Below, in pieces: positions 17,058-24,509 of a stretch of 64,000 nt of DNA. The translations under genes were made by a program, and so were the position numbers. The notes beneath the pieces are model-generated. The model made no database searches, was not told the DNA's origin, and worked only from the letters and a program-made list of their open reading frames with translations. The stretch is taken from positions 1 through 64,000 of the forward strand of contig JAFTIR010000035.1 of assembly GCA_017456765.1 (NCBI GenBank), read 5' to 3'. This DNA comes from Clostridia bacterium. GTDB taxonomy: Bacteria > Bacillota > Clostridia > Oscillospirales > CAG-382. Positions within the stretch are counted from its first letter, which is position 1; every line of letters starts with the position of its first letter.

Positions 17058-17085
17058 AAAAGGGCGGATTTCTCCGTCCTTTTTT
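17058..17085 (+). terminator. Terminator of the SGNH esterase gene
   Basis: AAGGGCGGA and TCCGTCCTT with a TTTC loop, then six T. Confidence 0.85.
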
Positions 17086-17129
17086 GAGGCTTGGCGACAT
17101 GAGCCATGCTTTTTTCGGATTATGTCCGA

Positions 17130-17296
17130 AAAAAATAAAAAATGCGTGACCGAAGCCACGCATGAAAAATACATGGCTCTCAGTCGCTAAACAAACTCAT
17201 TACCCCAAAATAGGCATGTAGTATAGAGCATGTATTTTTACCAAAAGAATAAAAATACACACCTATTGTTCAGGGGCTTTATTAAGTTTGTTTAGC
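17130..17296 (-). ncRNA. Structured intergenic ncRNA, copy 1 (unassigned family)
   Basis: A minus-strand RNA of about 165 nt with its own promoter. The ends are closed by a perfect 12-base helix (GCTAAACAAACT, 17285-17296, with 17186-17197). Inside are a CCCC/GGGG contact, a 10-base helix AATAGGTGTG/CATGCCTATT, and an apical hairpin TATTTTTA/TAAAAATA. After the closing helix the tail AGAGCCATGTATTTTT (17165-17180) is complementary, but for one bulged C, to 15 bases at 17225-17239 in the 3' arm of the apical hairpin. A terminator ATGCGTGGC-TTCG-GTCACGCAT ends it. A second copy with compensatory changes lies at 37612-37767. No gene is downstream on this strand, so it is not a riboswitch of a neighbour. 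Confidence 0.8.
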
Positions 17297-17302
17297 ATAC
17301 AT

Positions 17303-17331
17303 ATTCTACCACTTTTCTCGGCATTTGTCAA
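17303..17331 (-). promoter_or_regulatory. Promoter of ncRNA copy 1
   Basis: TTGACA (17326-17331) and TAGAAT (17303-17308) on the minus strand with a 17-base spacer. The first paired base of the RNA falls 7 bases after the -10, exactly as in copy 2. Confidence 0.85.
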
Positions 17332-17431
17332 TAGCTATTCGTTTGTTGTTTTGTATTCGTTACAAAATTGTTATTGTTATAATATACAAAATCTGCTATA
17401 AAATATAATGTATTTTTTGTTAAAATACTGA

Positions 17432-17460
17432 TTGACAAAACACAATATATTGTGTATAAT
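17432..17460 (+). promoter_or_regulatory. Consensus promoter of pflB containing an NrdR-box-like palindrome
   Basis: TTGACA and TATAAT are separated by 17 bases. The spacer and the first base of the -10 form the perfect 16-base palindrome ACACAATATATTGTGT (17440-17455). It fits the published NrdR box form ACACWATATATWGTGT. A bound repressor there would block RNA polymerase. Confidence 0.75.
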
Positions 17461-17472
17461 ATTCTCACAAGG

Positions 17473-17583
17473 TAAATATTACATGACTGACGGATTTAAG
17501 CGGATCGACGCTAAGGGATTGTAATATAATTTTAGCCGACCGTCTGGGCAATTCGTTCATTTTGGATAGAATTGCCCTTTTTA
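17473..17583 (+). promoter_or_regulatory. ZTP riboswitch (pfl motif) with terminator
   Basis: The 5' half has TGACTGACGG, and a pairing ATATTACA/TGTAATAT (17476-17483 with 17520-17527) closes the first domain. The 3' domain carries CCGACCGTCTGGGCA, the conserved pfl-motif core. The last bases of the core, GGGCAATTC, also form the 5' arm of a terminator with GAATTGCCC (17569-17577) followed by T. This is the usual design in which ZMP/ZTP binding stops terminator formation and turns on the gene. Folate/one-carbon stress would thus raise pyruvate formate-lyase. Confidence 0.9.
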
Positions 17584-17618
17584 TTTGTTTAATACTATCT
17601 CACAAGGAGGTTACCTAT

Positions 17619-19850
17619 ATGAAACATGAAAACTGGAGTGGTTTTGCCGCAGGTGCATGGCAGAATGAAATCAATGTACGCGACTTTATCCAGAAAAACT
17701 ACAAGCCATACGAAGGCGATGATTCTTTCCTTGCAGGAGCAACCAAAAGAACATCTGCTCTTATGAACAAGCTTCAGGGGCTCTTTGCCCTTGAGCGTCA
17801 GTACGGTGGTGTACTTGATATAGATACGGCTACGGTATCCTCACTTACCGCATATTCTCCCGGATACCTTGACAAAGAAAACGAGCTCATTGTCGGTCTT
17901 CAGACAAACCGTCCCTTAAAGCGCGGCGTTTGTCCCTTCGGCGGCATGAGAATGGCAAAGAGTGCGTGCGAGGCATACGGCTACGAGCTCAGCCGCAAGA
18001 TTCAGGACGAGTTCAAGTACAGAACAACCCACAATGACGGCGTTTTCAGAGCATATACAGACGAGATGAGAGCGGCAAGAAAGTGCCATGTTATCACAGG
18101 TCTTCCCGATGCTTACGGCAGAGGCAGAATTATCGGTGACTACAGAAGAGTTGCACTCTATGGCGTGGACATGCTCATTGAGGAAAAGAAAAAGGACAAG
18201 GCGGCACTTCAGGACGGAGCATTCTACACAGAAACAATCCGTCTTGACGAGGAGCTTTTCCAGCAGATTTCCTTCCTTGGAAAGCTTAAAGAAATGGCAG
18301 CAATGTACGGCTTTGACATCTCCGAGCCTGCAAAGAATGCAAAGGAAGCTATCCAGTGGACATACTTCGGCTATCTCGCTGCCATAAAAGAGCAGAACGG
18401 CGCGGCAATGTCACTCGGTCGTGTCAGCACATTCTTTGACATCTACTTTGAAAGAGACATTGCACAGGGTTTACTTACAGAAGAAGGCGCACAGGAGCTT
18501 ATGGACGACTTCGTAATGAAGCTCAGAATGGCAAGACACTTACGTACACCCGAATACAACGAGCTTTTCGGCGGAGACCCCATGTGGATTACCGAAGCTG
18601 TCGGTGGCATGGGTGAGGACGGAAGAACACTTGTTACAAAGACAAGTTTCCGTGTTCTCAACACACTCTACACCCTCGGTTCTTCTCCCGAACCCAATCT
18701 TACGGTTCTCTGGTCCACTTCCCTTCCAGAGCAGTTTAAGAAATTCTGCGCAAAGGTTTCAAAGGACACAGACTCCATTCAGTACGAAAACGACGATGTT
18801 ATGCGTCCCGAATACGGCGACGACTATGCAATCGCTTGCTGCGTTTCTGCAATGAAGGTTGGTAAGCAGATGCAGTTCTTCGGCGCTCGCTGCAACCTTG
18901 CAAAGCTTCTTCTTATTGCCTTGAACGGCGGTTATGACACAACAAGCGGCATGCACATTGGTCCTCAGATGCCTGTTATGGATGTAGAAAAACTCGACTA
19001 CGACGAGGTTCTTTCTCGTTTTGAAATCTACAATGCATGGCTCATGAGACTTTATGTTAACACCATGAACGTTATCCACTACATGCACGATAAATACTGC
19101 TACGAAAAGATTCAGATGGCGCTTCACGATACAAAGGTCGAAAGACTTATGGCGTTCGGTATTGCGGGTCTTAGTGTTGTAGCTGATTCATTCTCGGCTA
19201 TCAAGTATGCAAGCGTTGTGCCTGTTAAGAATGATGACGGCTACATTGTTGACTTTGAAACAACAGGGGATTTCCCCAAGTACGGCAACGACGATGACAG
19301 AGTTGACCTCATTGCAAAGGACATGACTCACAGAGTTATCACGGAACTGAGAAAGACTCCTACATACAGACAGGCCATTCACACACTCAGTGTTCTTACA
19401 ATTACGTCAAACGTAATGTACGGAAAGAACACAGGTGCTACCCCCGACGGCAGACGTGCCTCCGCTCCCTTCGCCCCCGGTGCAAACCCCATGCACAACA
19501 GAGAAGAAAACGGCGCTCTTGCATCCTTAAATTCTGTTGCAAAGCTGTCCTACGACGACTGCCGCGACGGTATTTCAAATACATTCTCCATTACTCCCGA
19601 AGCACTCGGAAAGAGCGACGATGAAAGAATTACAAATCTCGTCACAATCCTTGACGGATACTTTGCAAAGAAGGCACACCACATCAACGTAAATGTACTC
19701 AACCGCGAAACACTTATGGATGCCTACGAAAACCCCGAAAAGTATCCCAACCTCACAATCAGAGTTTCGGGCTACGCCGTAAATTTCAACAAGCTCTCAC
19801 GTGAGCAACAGAGAGAAGTTATCTCCCGTACATTCCACGAGGCAATATGA
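17619..19850 (+). CDS. pflB: Pyruvate formate-lyase
   Basis: A glycyl radical enzyme that splits pyruvate and CoA to acetyl-CoA and formate under anaerobic conditions. The 743 residues carry the double Cys active site in [11 protein letters not shown] and the C-terminal radical loop RVSGYAVNF, both as in E. coli PflB, which separates it from diol dehydratase-type relatives. ATG 17619 is preceded by AAGGAGGT. The open frame reaches back to 17562, but this lies in the riboswitch terminator. Formate feeds formyl-tetrahydrofolate, which explains control by the ZTP riboswitch just upstream. The activase gene overlaps its stop by four bases. Confidence 0.97.
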   Translation: MKHENWSGFAAGAWQNEINVRDFIQKNYKPYEGDDSFLAGATKRTSALMNKLQGLFALERQYGGVLDIDTATVSSLTAYSPGYLDKENELIVGLQTNRPLKRGVCPFGGMRMAKSACEAYGYELSRKIQDEFKYRTTHNDGVFRAYTDEMRAARKCHVITGLPDAYGRGRIIGDYRRVALYGVDMLIEEKKKDKAALQDGAFYTETIRLDEELFQQISFLGKLKEMAAMYGFDISEPAKNAKEAIQWTYFGYLAAIKEQNGAAMSLGRVSTFFDIYFERDIAQGLLTEEGAQELMDDFVMKLRMARHLRTPEYNELFGGDPMWITEAVGGMGEDGRTLVTKTSFRVLNTLYTLGSSPEPNLTVLWSTSLPEQFKKFCAKVSKDTDSIQYENDDVMRPEYGDDYAIACCVSAMKVGKQMQFFGARCNLAKLLLIALNGGYDTTSGMHIGPQMPVMDVEKLDYDEVLSRFEIYNAWLMRLYVNTMNVIHYMHDKYCYEKIQMALHDTKVERLMAFGIAGLSVVADSFSAIKYASVVPVKNDDGYIVDFETTGDFPKYGNDDDRVDLIAKDMTHRVITELRKTPTYRQAIHTLSVLTITSNVMYGKNTGATPDGRRASAPFAPGANPMHNREENGALASLNSVAKLSYDDCRDGISNTFSITPEALGKSDDERITNLVTILDGYFAKKAHHINVNVLNRETLMDAYENPEKYPNLTIRVSGYAVNFNKLSREQQREVISRTFHEAI

Positions 19851-20548
19851 AAGGTTTCATCCATTCATTCCAGAGTCTTGGTGCGACTGACGGGCCGGGA
19901 ATCCGGTTTGTAGTCTTTATGCAGGGGTGCAATCTCAGGTGCGGCTGCTGCCACAATCCCGACACATGGGAGTGCGGTGTAGGCAGTGAATTTACACCCG
20001 AAGAAATTGCCGAAAAGGTTGAAAGATACAAAACCTACTTCGGAAAAGACGGAGGGATTACCGTTTCAGGTGGTGAGCCGCTTCTTCAGGCCGGGTTTGT
20101 ATATGAGTTATTCAGGCTTTGCCGTAAAATGGGCATAAACACCTGTCTTGACACATCGGGAAGCATTATAAACGACGATGTTCTAAGGCTTTTATCAGAA
20201 TGTGACAGGGTACTGCTTGACATCAAGTACACGGATGAAGAAAGCTACAAGAGGTACGTCGGCTGTTCTCTCTCAAAGCCTCTTGAATTTTTAGAGCTAC
20301 TTCAGCAAAGAAACATTCCTACATGGCTAAGACAAGTCACAATACCGGCGCTCAATGACGACGAGGAAAATATAAGGCGTCTACGAGATATTGCAAAGGC
20401 ACATTCGTGCGTTGAAAAGGTCGAGCTTCTCCCCTTTCGCAAAATCTGCAAGAGCAAGTACGACAACATGGGAATTGAGTTTCCCTTTGAAAAGTACGAT
20501 GTGCCGAGCCAATCGGTTATGAAACGACTCAATGAAATAATCAAATAA
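19847..20548 (+). CDS. pflA: Pyruvate formate-lyase activating enzyme (radical SAM)
   Basis: Makes the glycyl radical on PflB with S-adenosylmethionine. The cluster motif CX3CX2C is in [15 protein letters not shown], followed by the family blocks [13 protein letters not shown] and LDTSG. 233 residues is the usual length without the extra ferredoxin domain seen in some activases. Its ATG overlaps the pflB stop (ATGA), so translation is coupled. Confidence 0.96.
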   Translation: MKGFIHSFQSLGATDGPGIRFVVFMQGCNLRCGCCHNPDTWECGVGSEFTPEEIAEKVERYKTYFGKDGGITVSGGEPLLQAGFVYELFRLCRKMGINTCLDTSGSIINDDVLRLLSECDRVLLDIKYTDEESYKRYVGCSLSKPLEFLELLQQRNIPTWLRQVTIPALNDDEENIRRLRDIAKAHSCVEKVELLPFRKICKSKYDNMGIEFPFEKYDVPSQSVMKRLNEIIK

Positions 20549-20555
20549 CAACAGT

Positions 20556-20585
20556 AGGAACCGAGTAAAATCGGTTCCTTTTTTG
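20556..20585 (+). terminator. Terminator of pflBA
   Basis: GGAACCGA and TCGGTTCC around GTAAAA, followed by T7. Confidence 0.9.
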
Positions 20586-20675
20586 TATATTATTAACTAC
20601 GCGTTAACAAAAAAAAAAAAAACTGTAAACATTCTTTGATATTATAAATAAAAAACACATTTAAGGAGAGAAAAC

Positions 20676-21149
20676 ATGGGATTATTAAAATTTTTATTTG
20701 GAGGCGCTTCGGATACAATAAGACCATTCGAGCAGCTTTCAATTCAGGACAGAGGATACATTCTTGTTGCAGAACAGTATTTGGAAGATGCTTACCGTAT
20801 AGCACAAAATAAGCGGATATGGAACCCGTACCTTATATATTTGTTTATAGGAGATAACAGAGAATGCTGGGGCATAGGTCTTTATTTTGACGGCGGTTAT
20901 AATACTTGCCAGTATATTTCTCAATCTATTGAAAGTGATATGGAACGAAGAATTGGTTGGACTGTAAAGCCTGTAGAGCATGATGATACGCTGATGTGTT
21001 ACGGTGAAAGTCACAATTTTTCTTGTTCAAAAAAAGAATTTTATCATCATGTAATCAGGTTATTTAATAATGTACATCCAGATGTAGTAATAGAACAAGT
21101 TACATCCGGTAATCAAATTGATCACATTAGTATTGATGTAAGAAAATAG
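20676..21149 (+). CDS. Unrecognised 157-residue protein
   Basis: I do not recognise a family. The protein is soluble and mixed, starting MGLLKFLFGG, with many aromatic residues (IWNPYLIYLFIG, GIGLYFDGGY). Its codons are richer in A/T than those of pflB. AAGGAGAG precedes the ATG. It is followed 24 bases later by a small Cys-rich gene and then a JAMM-type protease gene, all on one strand without terminators between, so the three probably form one unit. The likely role is accessory or defence-like, but nothing in the sequence proves it. Confidence 0.6.
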   Translation: MGLLKFLFGGASDTIRPFEQLSIQDRGYILVAEQYLEDAYRIAQNKRIWNPYLIYLFIGDNRECWGIGLYFDGGYNTCQYISQSIESDMERRIGWTVKPVEHDDTLMCYGESHNFSCSKKEFYHHVIRLFNNVHPDVVIEQVTSGNQIDHISIDVRK

Positions 21150-21173
21150 TTGAATTTGTAAAGGAGAACATTT

Positions 21174-21365
21174 ATGAAAATTAAAGACAACATCACTATC
21201 TGCGACGGGACATTCTGTTCCGAAACACTTTGCGGTGACTGCATATGGCTTGATTACAGTCAGCCAACCAAAAGCGCTCCAACATACTATTGGTGCAAAA
21301 GAGTCAGCTCATACAAAAACCCTAAATTAAATACCAGCTGTTCACACTGGAATGTTAATGACTAA
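21174..21365 (+). CDS. Small Cys-rich protein (63 residues)
   Basis: Six or more Cys are arranged as CDGTFC, CGDC, a single C in YYWCKR and a C in TSCSHW, which could bind one or two zinc ions. AAAGGAG precedes the ATG. The end overlaps the start of the JAMM gene by 14 bases. It is not recognised beyond a probable zinc-binding mini-domain. Confidence 0.6.
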   Translation: MKIKDNITICDGTFCSETLCGDCIWLDYSQPTKSAPTYYWCKRVSSYKNPKLNTSCSHWNVND

Positions 21366-21780
21366 AGGTGTTTTAATCAAAAAAACTCTCTTTGACACCA
21401 TAATTTCCGAATTATCTTGCCTTGATTACGAGAAAGGTGGTATTTTAGGACAGAAAGTCAGAGGACAGATTGATGAATTCTTCCTTGATGCTCTTCCAAA
21501 ATCGGCAAGTATAAGCAGTTACACACCTGACATTGACGTCCTTGAAAAAACAATCAATTCGGTGTGGAAGCATAGAGGAATTACCTTTTGTGGTTTTGTG
21601 CATTCGCATATTAACACTTCCTATGCTTCGCAAGCCGATATTGACTTTATCAGAAGATTTTGCAAGGTTAACTGTTTGGATGAATTCATGCTTGGAATTG
21701 TAAATTCAAAAAGTGGGACATTTCACTTATATTCTATTTCAAATCAACTTGTCAAAGAACTTTCTGTTTTATCAGAATAG
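21352..21780 (+). CDS. JAMM/MPN-type metalloprotease-like protein
   Basis: 142 residues. Glu27 in YEKGGILG and the block HSHINTSYASQAD (His84, His86, Ser93, Asp96) match the JAMM zinc protease signature, in which Glu plus HxH and SxxD form the site. The HxH to Ser gap is one residue shorter than the usual seven. Bacterial JAMM proteins cut isopeptide or C-terminal tails of ubiquitin-like or sulfur-carrier proteins. No E1-, E2- or ubiquitin-like gene is visible beside it. ATG 21358 is an alternative start, and coupling to the preceding gene is likely. Confidence 0.65.
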   Translation: MLMTKGVLIKKTLFDTIISELSCLDYEKGGILGQKVRGQIDEFFLDALPKSASISSYTPDIDVLEKTINSVWKHRGITFCGFVHSHINTSYASQADIDFIRRFCKVNCLDEFMLGIVNSKSGTFHLYSISNQLVKELSVLSE

Positions 21781-21789
21781 CATTATTAA

Positions 21790-21820
21790 ATCCTGCTTCA
21801 ATAGAGGCAGGATATTTCTT
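21790..21820 (+). terminator. Terminator after the JAMM gene
   Basis: ATCCTGC and GCAGGAT around a 10-base loop, followed by ATTTCTT. Confidence 0.6.
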
Positions 21821-21823
21821 ATA

Positions 21824-21965
21824 TTATGCAAGACTTATAATCGTCAGATGTGCCGAAACGGGCTGCGTTCCCGTGGCTCTGCCGACAACCGTATATGCAA
21901 GCTCTTGTCCGTTTAATGTAAGAACAAGCTGTCCCGGCTCATCAACGCTCAACTGAATAGCAAAA
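21824..21965 (-). pseudogene. Remnant of a collagen-like/BclA-type C-terminal domain
   Basis: The minus strand reads FAIQLSVDEPGQLVLTLNG, then ELAYTVVGRATGT, directly joined to QPVSAHLTIISLA and a stop. These are the start and end of the trimeric BclA-like domain that caps collagen-like spore or surface proteins. The middle stretch that normally separates GRATGT from PVSAHL is missing. No start, collagen repeats or ribosome site remain. It runs into the trxA terminator, so it is a small fossil. Confidence 0.75.
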
Positions 21966-21991
21966 ATCCCTCGCCGCACAGCGAGGGATTT
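21964..21991 (-). terminator. Terminator of trxA
   Basis: On the minus strand AAATCCCTCGC pairs with GCGAGGGATTT and is followed by TTG. The stem is 11 bases and the loop 6. Confidence 0.85.
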
Positions 21992-21999
21992 AATGTTTT

Positions 22000-22308
22000 T
22001 TACTTTACAAAATTTTCGAGCTGGTCTTTCGTTTGGTAGCCGAGGGTCTGTTTTACCATTTCTCCATCCTTAAAAAGAATGAGTGTGGGAATTGATGCAA
22101 CGCCGTACTTTATGGCAATGGGTGTTTCCTCATCAACATCAATTTTGCAAACCTTTATATCCTCATGCTCCTTTGCAAACTCTTCAAGCACCGGCGCGAG
22201 CATTTTACAGGGACCGCACCAGGTTGCAAAAAAGTCTACAAGTACCGTTCCTTTAGAGTTTAACACTTCATTTTCAAAATTTTCTTTTGTAAGCTTTACT
22301 TCTAACAT
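22000..22308 (-). CDS. trxA: Thioredoxin
   Basis: Cytoplasmic dithiol reductant of 102 residues with the WCGPCK active site, the cis-proline strand SIPTLILFKDG and the family tail. ATG 22308 is chosen over an upstream frame start at 22365 because AAGGAGGA lies 8 bases before it. It follows an FTR-like gene on the same transcript, which suggests ferredoxin-driven reduction in addition to, or instead of, NADPH-driven reduction. Confidence 0.96.
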   Translation of the reverse strand: MLEVKLTKENFENEVLNSKGTVLVDFFATWCGPCKMLAPVLEEFAKEHEDIKVCKIDVDEETPIAIKYGVASIPTLILFKDGEMVKQTLGYQTKDQLENFVK

Positions 22309-22321
22309 TTCTATATCCTCC

Positions 22322-22519
22322 TTATTTTGATTTATAATATAACAAACAGTGGCAGAAGCCCTCAAAATCAGTGTCAGCTATATGTTTTTTTAATTCCTCA
22401 CACATAAACTTATATTCCTCTGTCCTATAGAGTCTACAGGGGCAATATCCACCTGTACGCTTGAGTCCCTCTTTAATTGTTTTTACTACTTCCTTATCGG
22501 GATTTAGTGTCACTGCCAT
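22322..22519 (-). CDS. Ferredoxin-thioredoxin reductase catalytic-chain-like protein
   Basis: 65 residues with the FTR pattern: CPC (Cys26, Cys28), a single Cys40 and CHC (Cys56, Cys58), the last in GFCHCLLYY. Standard FTR has a second CPC or CMC pair that gives two cluster ligands. Here the first of those positions is Phe38 (TTT codon, one base from TGT). Either the [4Fe-4S] cluster has a different fourth ligand or the protein is impaired. It lies 13 bases before trxA and 3 bases after the tlpA remnant, in a probable thiol-redox operon. No FTR variable chain is visible. Confidence 0.75.
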   Translation of the reverse strand: MAVTLNPDKEVVKTIKEGLKRTGGYCPCRLYRTEEYKFMCEELKKHIADTDFEGFCHCLLYYKSK

Positions 22520-22522
22520 TTT

Positions 22523-23026
22523 CTATTCCTCCTTAAGGACTGCCTTTATTGCTCCCTCAAGTGCATCTTCGGGAAGTACTCCTATCTGGTATCCGTAAAC
22601 CTCCCCGCCCTCATGTATTACCAAAGTAAGGGGAATGGACGAGGCACCATAGGTGTAGGCAGCAATCTGAGTGTCATCATAGTATACCGGAAAGCTATAA
22701 CTATTTTTTTCAATAAATCCTTTTACTGTTTTTCTGTCATCCGAGACATTAAGCATTACAAAGTTAACTTTGTCCTTATACTTGTCATAGAGTCTGTTAA
22801 AGCCGGGCATTTCGGATTTACACGGTCCGCACCAGGTCGCCCAGAAATTAAGAACAAGCGGCTTATCAAAAAAGCTTGATAGCATAACCGGCTTTTCATC
22901 AGCATCAAAAATTTCAACATCGGGTACTATGTTCTGATTTTCCTCTTTGGGTTGTTCATACACGGAGATATGAAAGAAATTATTCCTTCTACAAAAGTAA
23001 GAATATATTCCATATACAACCTCCAT
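22523..23026 (-). CDS. TlpA/ResA-like thioredoxin domain fused out of frame to a ccdA start (probable pseudogene)
   Basis: Residues from about 23 on form an intact TlpA-type domain: VLNFWATWCGPCKSEMPGFNR, then YGASSIPLTLVI. The signal anchor normally present is missing. The frame reaches up to an ATG at 23026 without a ribosome site. The only good site (GGAGG, 23020-23024) serves ATG 23013 in another frame, which encodes the first residues of CcdA. A deletion therefore joined ccdA to tlpA. Unless an unusual start is used, the domain is probably not made, and without an anchor it would stay in the cytoplasm. Confidence 0.6.
   Translation of the reverse strand: MEVVYGIYSYFCRRNNFFHISVYEQPKEENQNIVPDVEIFDADEKPVMLSSFFDKPLVLNFWATWCGPCKSEMPGFNRLYDKYKDKVNFVMLNVSDDRKTVKGFIEKNSYSFPVYYDDTQIAAYTYGASSIPLTLVIHEGGEVYGYQIGVLPEDALEGAIKAVLKEE
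22927..23013 (-). pseudogene. First 18 codons of ccdA, then frame-shifted to a stop
   Basis: The sequence reads MEYILTFVEGIISFISPC, the typical N-terminus of CcdA membrane electron carriers ending at the SPC site. It then runs into 10 foreign codons and a TAG. GGAGG lies 6 bases before the ATG and a consensus promoter is upstream. The remaining helices are gone. Confidence 0.8.
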
Positions 23027-23047
23027 TTTTGTATTGATTACAATTTT

Positions 23048-23076
23048 ATTATAACAGCAATTTTCTCGCTTGTCAA
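23048..23076 (-). promoter_or_regulatory. Promoter of the thiol-redox operon
   Basis: TTGACA and TATAAT on the minus strand, 17-base spacer, about 35 bases before the ccdA start. Confidence 0.85.
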
Positions 23077-23158
23077 GGGGTTAATAAAAATATTATTTCA
23101 AAAATTCTGATTTTTTATCAAAAAAGAGCCTTTGCAAAAGGCAAGGGCTCCATATTTA

Positions 23159-23902
23159 TTACTTATCGTACTTGAGAATAAAATCAACGATAGCTGCATT
23201 ATTATCAGGTATTCCGTGGGGATGGTGGTCTCCGCCGGGTTTTATATGTACTTCGAGGGGAATACCTGCTTCTTCATACGCCTTCTGGAGATAATAGCCG
23301 TTTTCTTCAAAATTAACAACTGTATCGGAGTCACCGCTGACGAGAATAAGAGGAATCTTATGAGAAACAAGTTTCGGAATATAATCATAAGGATGCTCTC
23401 TGTAAACGAGCAAATCTTCAAATGTCATTCCCTTTCCCTTCAGCAGTTCGTTTAGCATCGGCTCATTTGCAGGACAATCTGCAGTCTTGCCGAAACCGCA
23501 GGGAATTGACAGCAAATTTACAACAGGAGCATCAAGATACATACACGAAACATATTCGGGATATTCCGCGCCGAAATAAATGCCCTGCATGCCGCCGCAG
23601 CTCATGCCGACGATAGCGCACCTTCTTGAAAGTCCGAGTTCATTATGCATATATTCCGCAAGATCTGCCTTTGCTTTATTATCCTCCTCTACAAACCAGC
23701 GTGTCTTTGTATAGGAATGAGCTATATGATAACCCTTTTCGAGGAGCATAAGCTCTGCCTGGGGAAATGCTGTAAAATATTCTGTTTTAAGAAGCCATTT
23801 TCCGTTGGCTGTTCCCTCTTTGGGTTTTACGATTCCCGCGTCTCTTCCGTTGATTGTGATGTTTTCAATGGGATGTCCGTGATAATTTTCAATAAGTGCC
23901 AT
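23159..23902 (-). CDS. Alpha/beta hydrolase (esterase/peptidase-like)
   Basis: 247 residues, cytoplasmic. The nucleophile elbow is GMSCGGMQG, the acid is in VSGDSDTVV and the His is in GGDHHPHG, a full triad in the standard order. It resembles small sugar-ester or acyl-peptide hydrolases, and the substrate is not evident. It follows the GerMN lipoprotein gene by 15 bases and is the last gene of that run. An imperfect hairpin near 23125-23152 may terminate it. Confidence 0.82.
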   Translation of the reverse strand: MALIENYHGHPIENITINGRDAGIVKPKEGTANGKWLLKTEYFTAFPQAELMLLEKGYHIAHSYTKTRWFVEEDNKAKADLAEYMHNELGLSRRCAIVGMSCGGMQGIYFGAEYPEYVSCMYLDAPVVNLLSIPCGFGKTADCPANEPMLNELLKGKGMTFEDLLVYREHPYDYIPKLVSHKIPLILVSGDSDTVVNFEENGYYLQKAYEEAGIPLEVHIKPGGDHHPHGIPDNNAAIVDFILKYDK

Positions 23903-23917
23903 TTTAATGTCCGTCCT

Positions 23918-24487
23918 TTACTGTTTTGCTATTAAATCTGTTTGGGGTAAGAATACTTCATCCAGAGTAAAATGTCCTCCGAATTCGGAACTCTTATTTC
24001 CGTCAATATCTATTTTTACCTCTTCTATTCCATCAAGCTCGCAAAGCGAGTTTACAATAGAACCAATTGCAAAGGCTTCTCTTGTGGAGCCGCCTGAATT
24101 GAGCAGTATAAAATCAGACGCAAAATCCACAGTACACAAACCATTCTCAACCTTGACGGAGTTTACAAGATTCTCACCATCAAGACCCGGGGCAAGTTCT
24201 TCATCCTTGGGACCCCTGAACAGCTCTTCAAGCACTACCTCTGCAAGAAGCTGTCCTTTTTCCACCTCAACCTCTCTTTTCTCGGGATGAAGATAGAGAA
24301 CGTCATTATCGGGAAAATACAAAGTAAGTGTCACAATTTCTTTTTCGGGTTCTTCGTTTATCACCGGCTTTTCAATGACTTTATCATTCTTAACGTCAGT
24401 ATCTGCTTTTTCTGTGGAAGCATTGCTGCAGGATACCAACGCTATCGCAAGAACAAATATTATCGCAATCAAAGACAGCTTTTTCAT
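23918..24487 (-). CDS. GerMN-domain lipoprotein
   Basis: A secreted lipoprotein: the signal sequence ends in the lipobox LVSC at about residue 20. The following acidic linker leads to a GerMN domain (about residues 55-180) with LTLYFPDNDVLYL, VLEELFRGP and VDFASDFI. GerM proteins act in spore formation and germination or bind cell-wall structures. ATG 24487 is chosen because AAGGA lies 8 bases before it. ATG 24496 is the frame's first start. Confidence 0.88.
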   Translation of the reverse strand: MKKLSLIAIIFVLAIALVSCSNASTEKADTDVKNDKVIEKPVINEEPEKEIVTLTLYFPDNDVLYLHPEKREVEVEKGQLLAEVVLEELFRGPKDEELAPGLDGENLVNSVKVENGLCTVDFASDFILLNSGGSTREAFAIGSIVNSLCELDGIEEVKIDIDGNKSSEFGGHFTLDEVFLPQTDLIAKQ

Positions 24488-24509
24488 ATACATCATCCTT
24501 TCACTAAAA

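Noticed and set aside
17111-17134. TTTTTTCGGA/TCCGAAAAAA hairpin as a separate RNA gene
   Set aside because: It has no promoter of its own and is more simply a backup terminator between the esterase gene and ncRNA copy 1.
17409-17424. A second NrdR box upstream of the pfl palindrome
   Set aside because: The sequence about 31 bases upstream is AT-rich but not palindromic, so only one box-like site is present.
21713-21916. A 67-codon plus-strand frame after the JAMM gene
   Set aside because: It crosses the terminator hairpin and the antisense collagen-like fragment and has no ribosome site.
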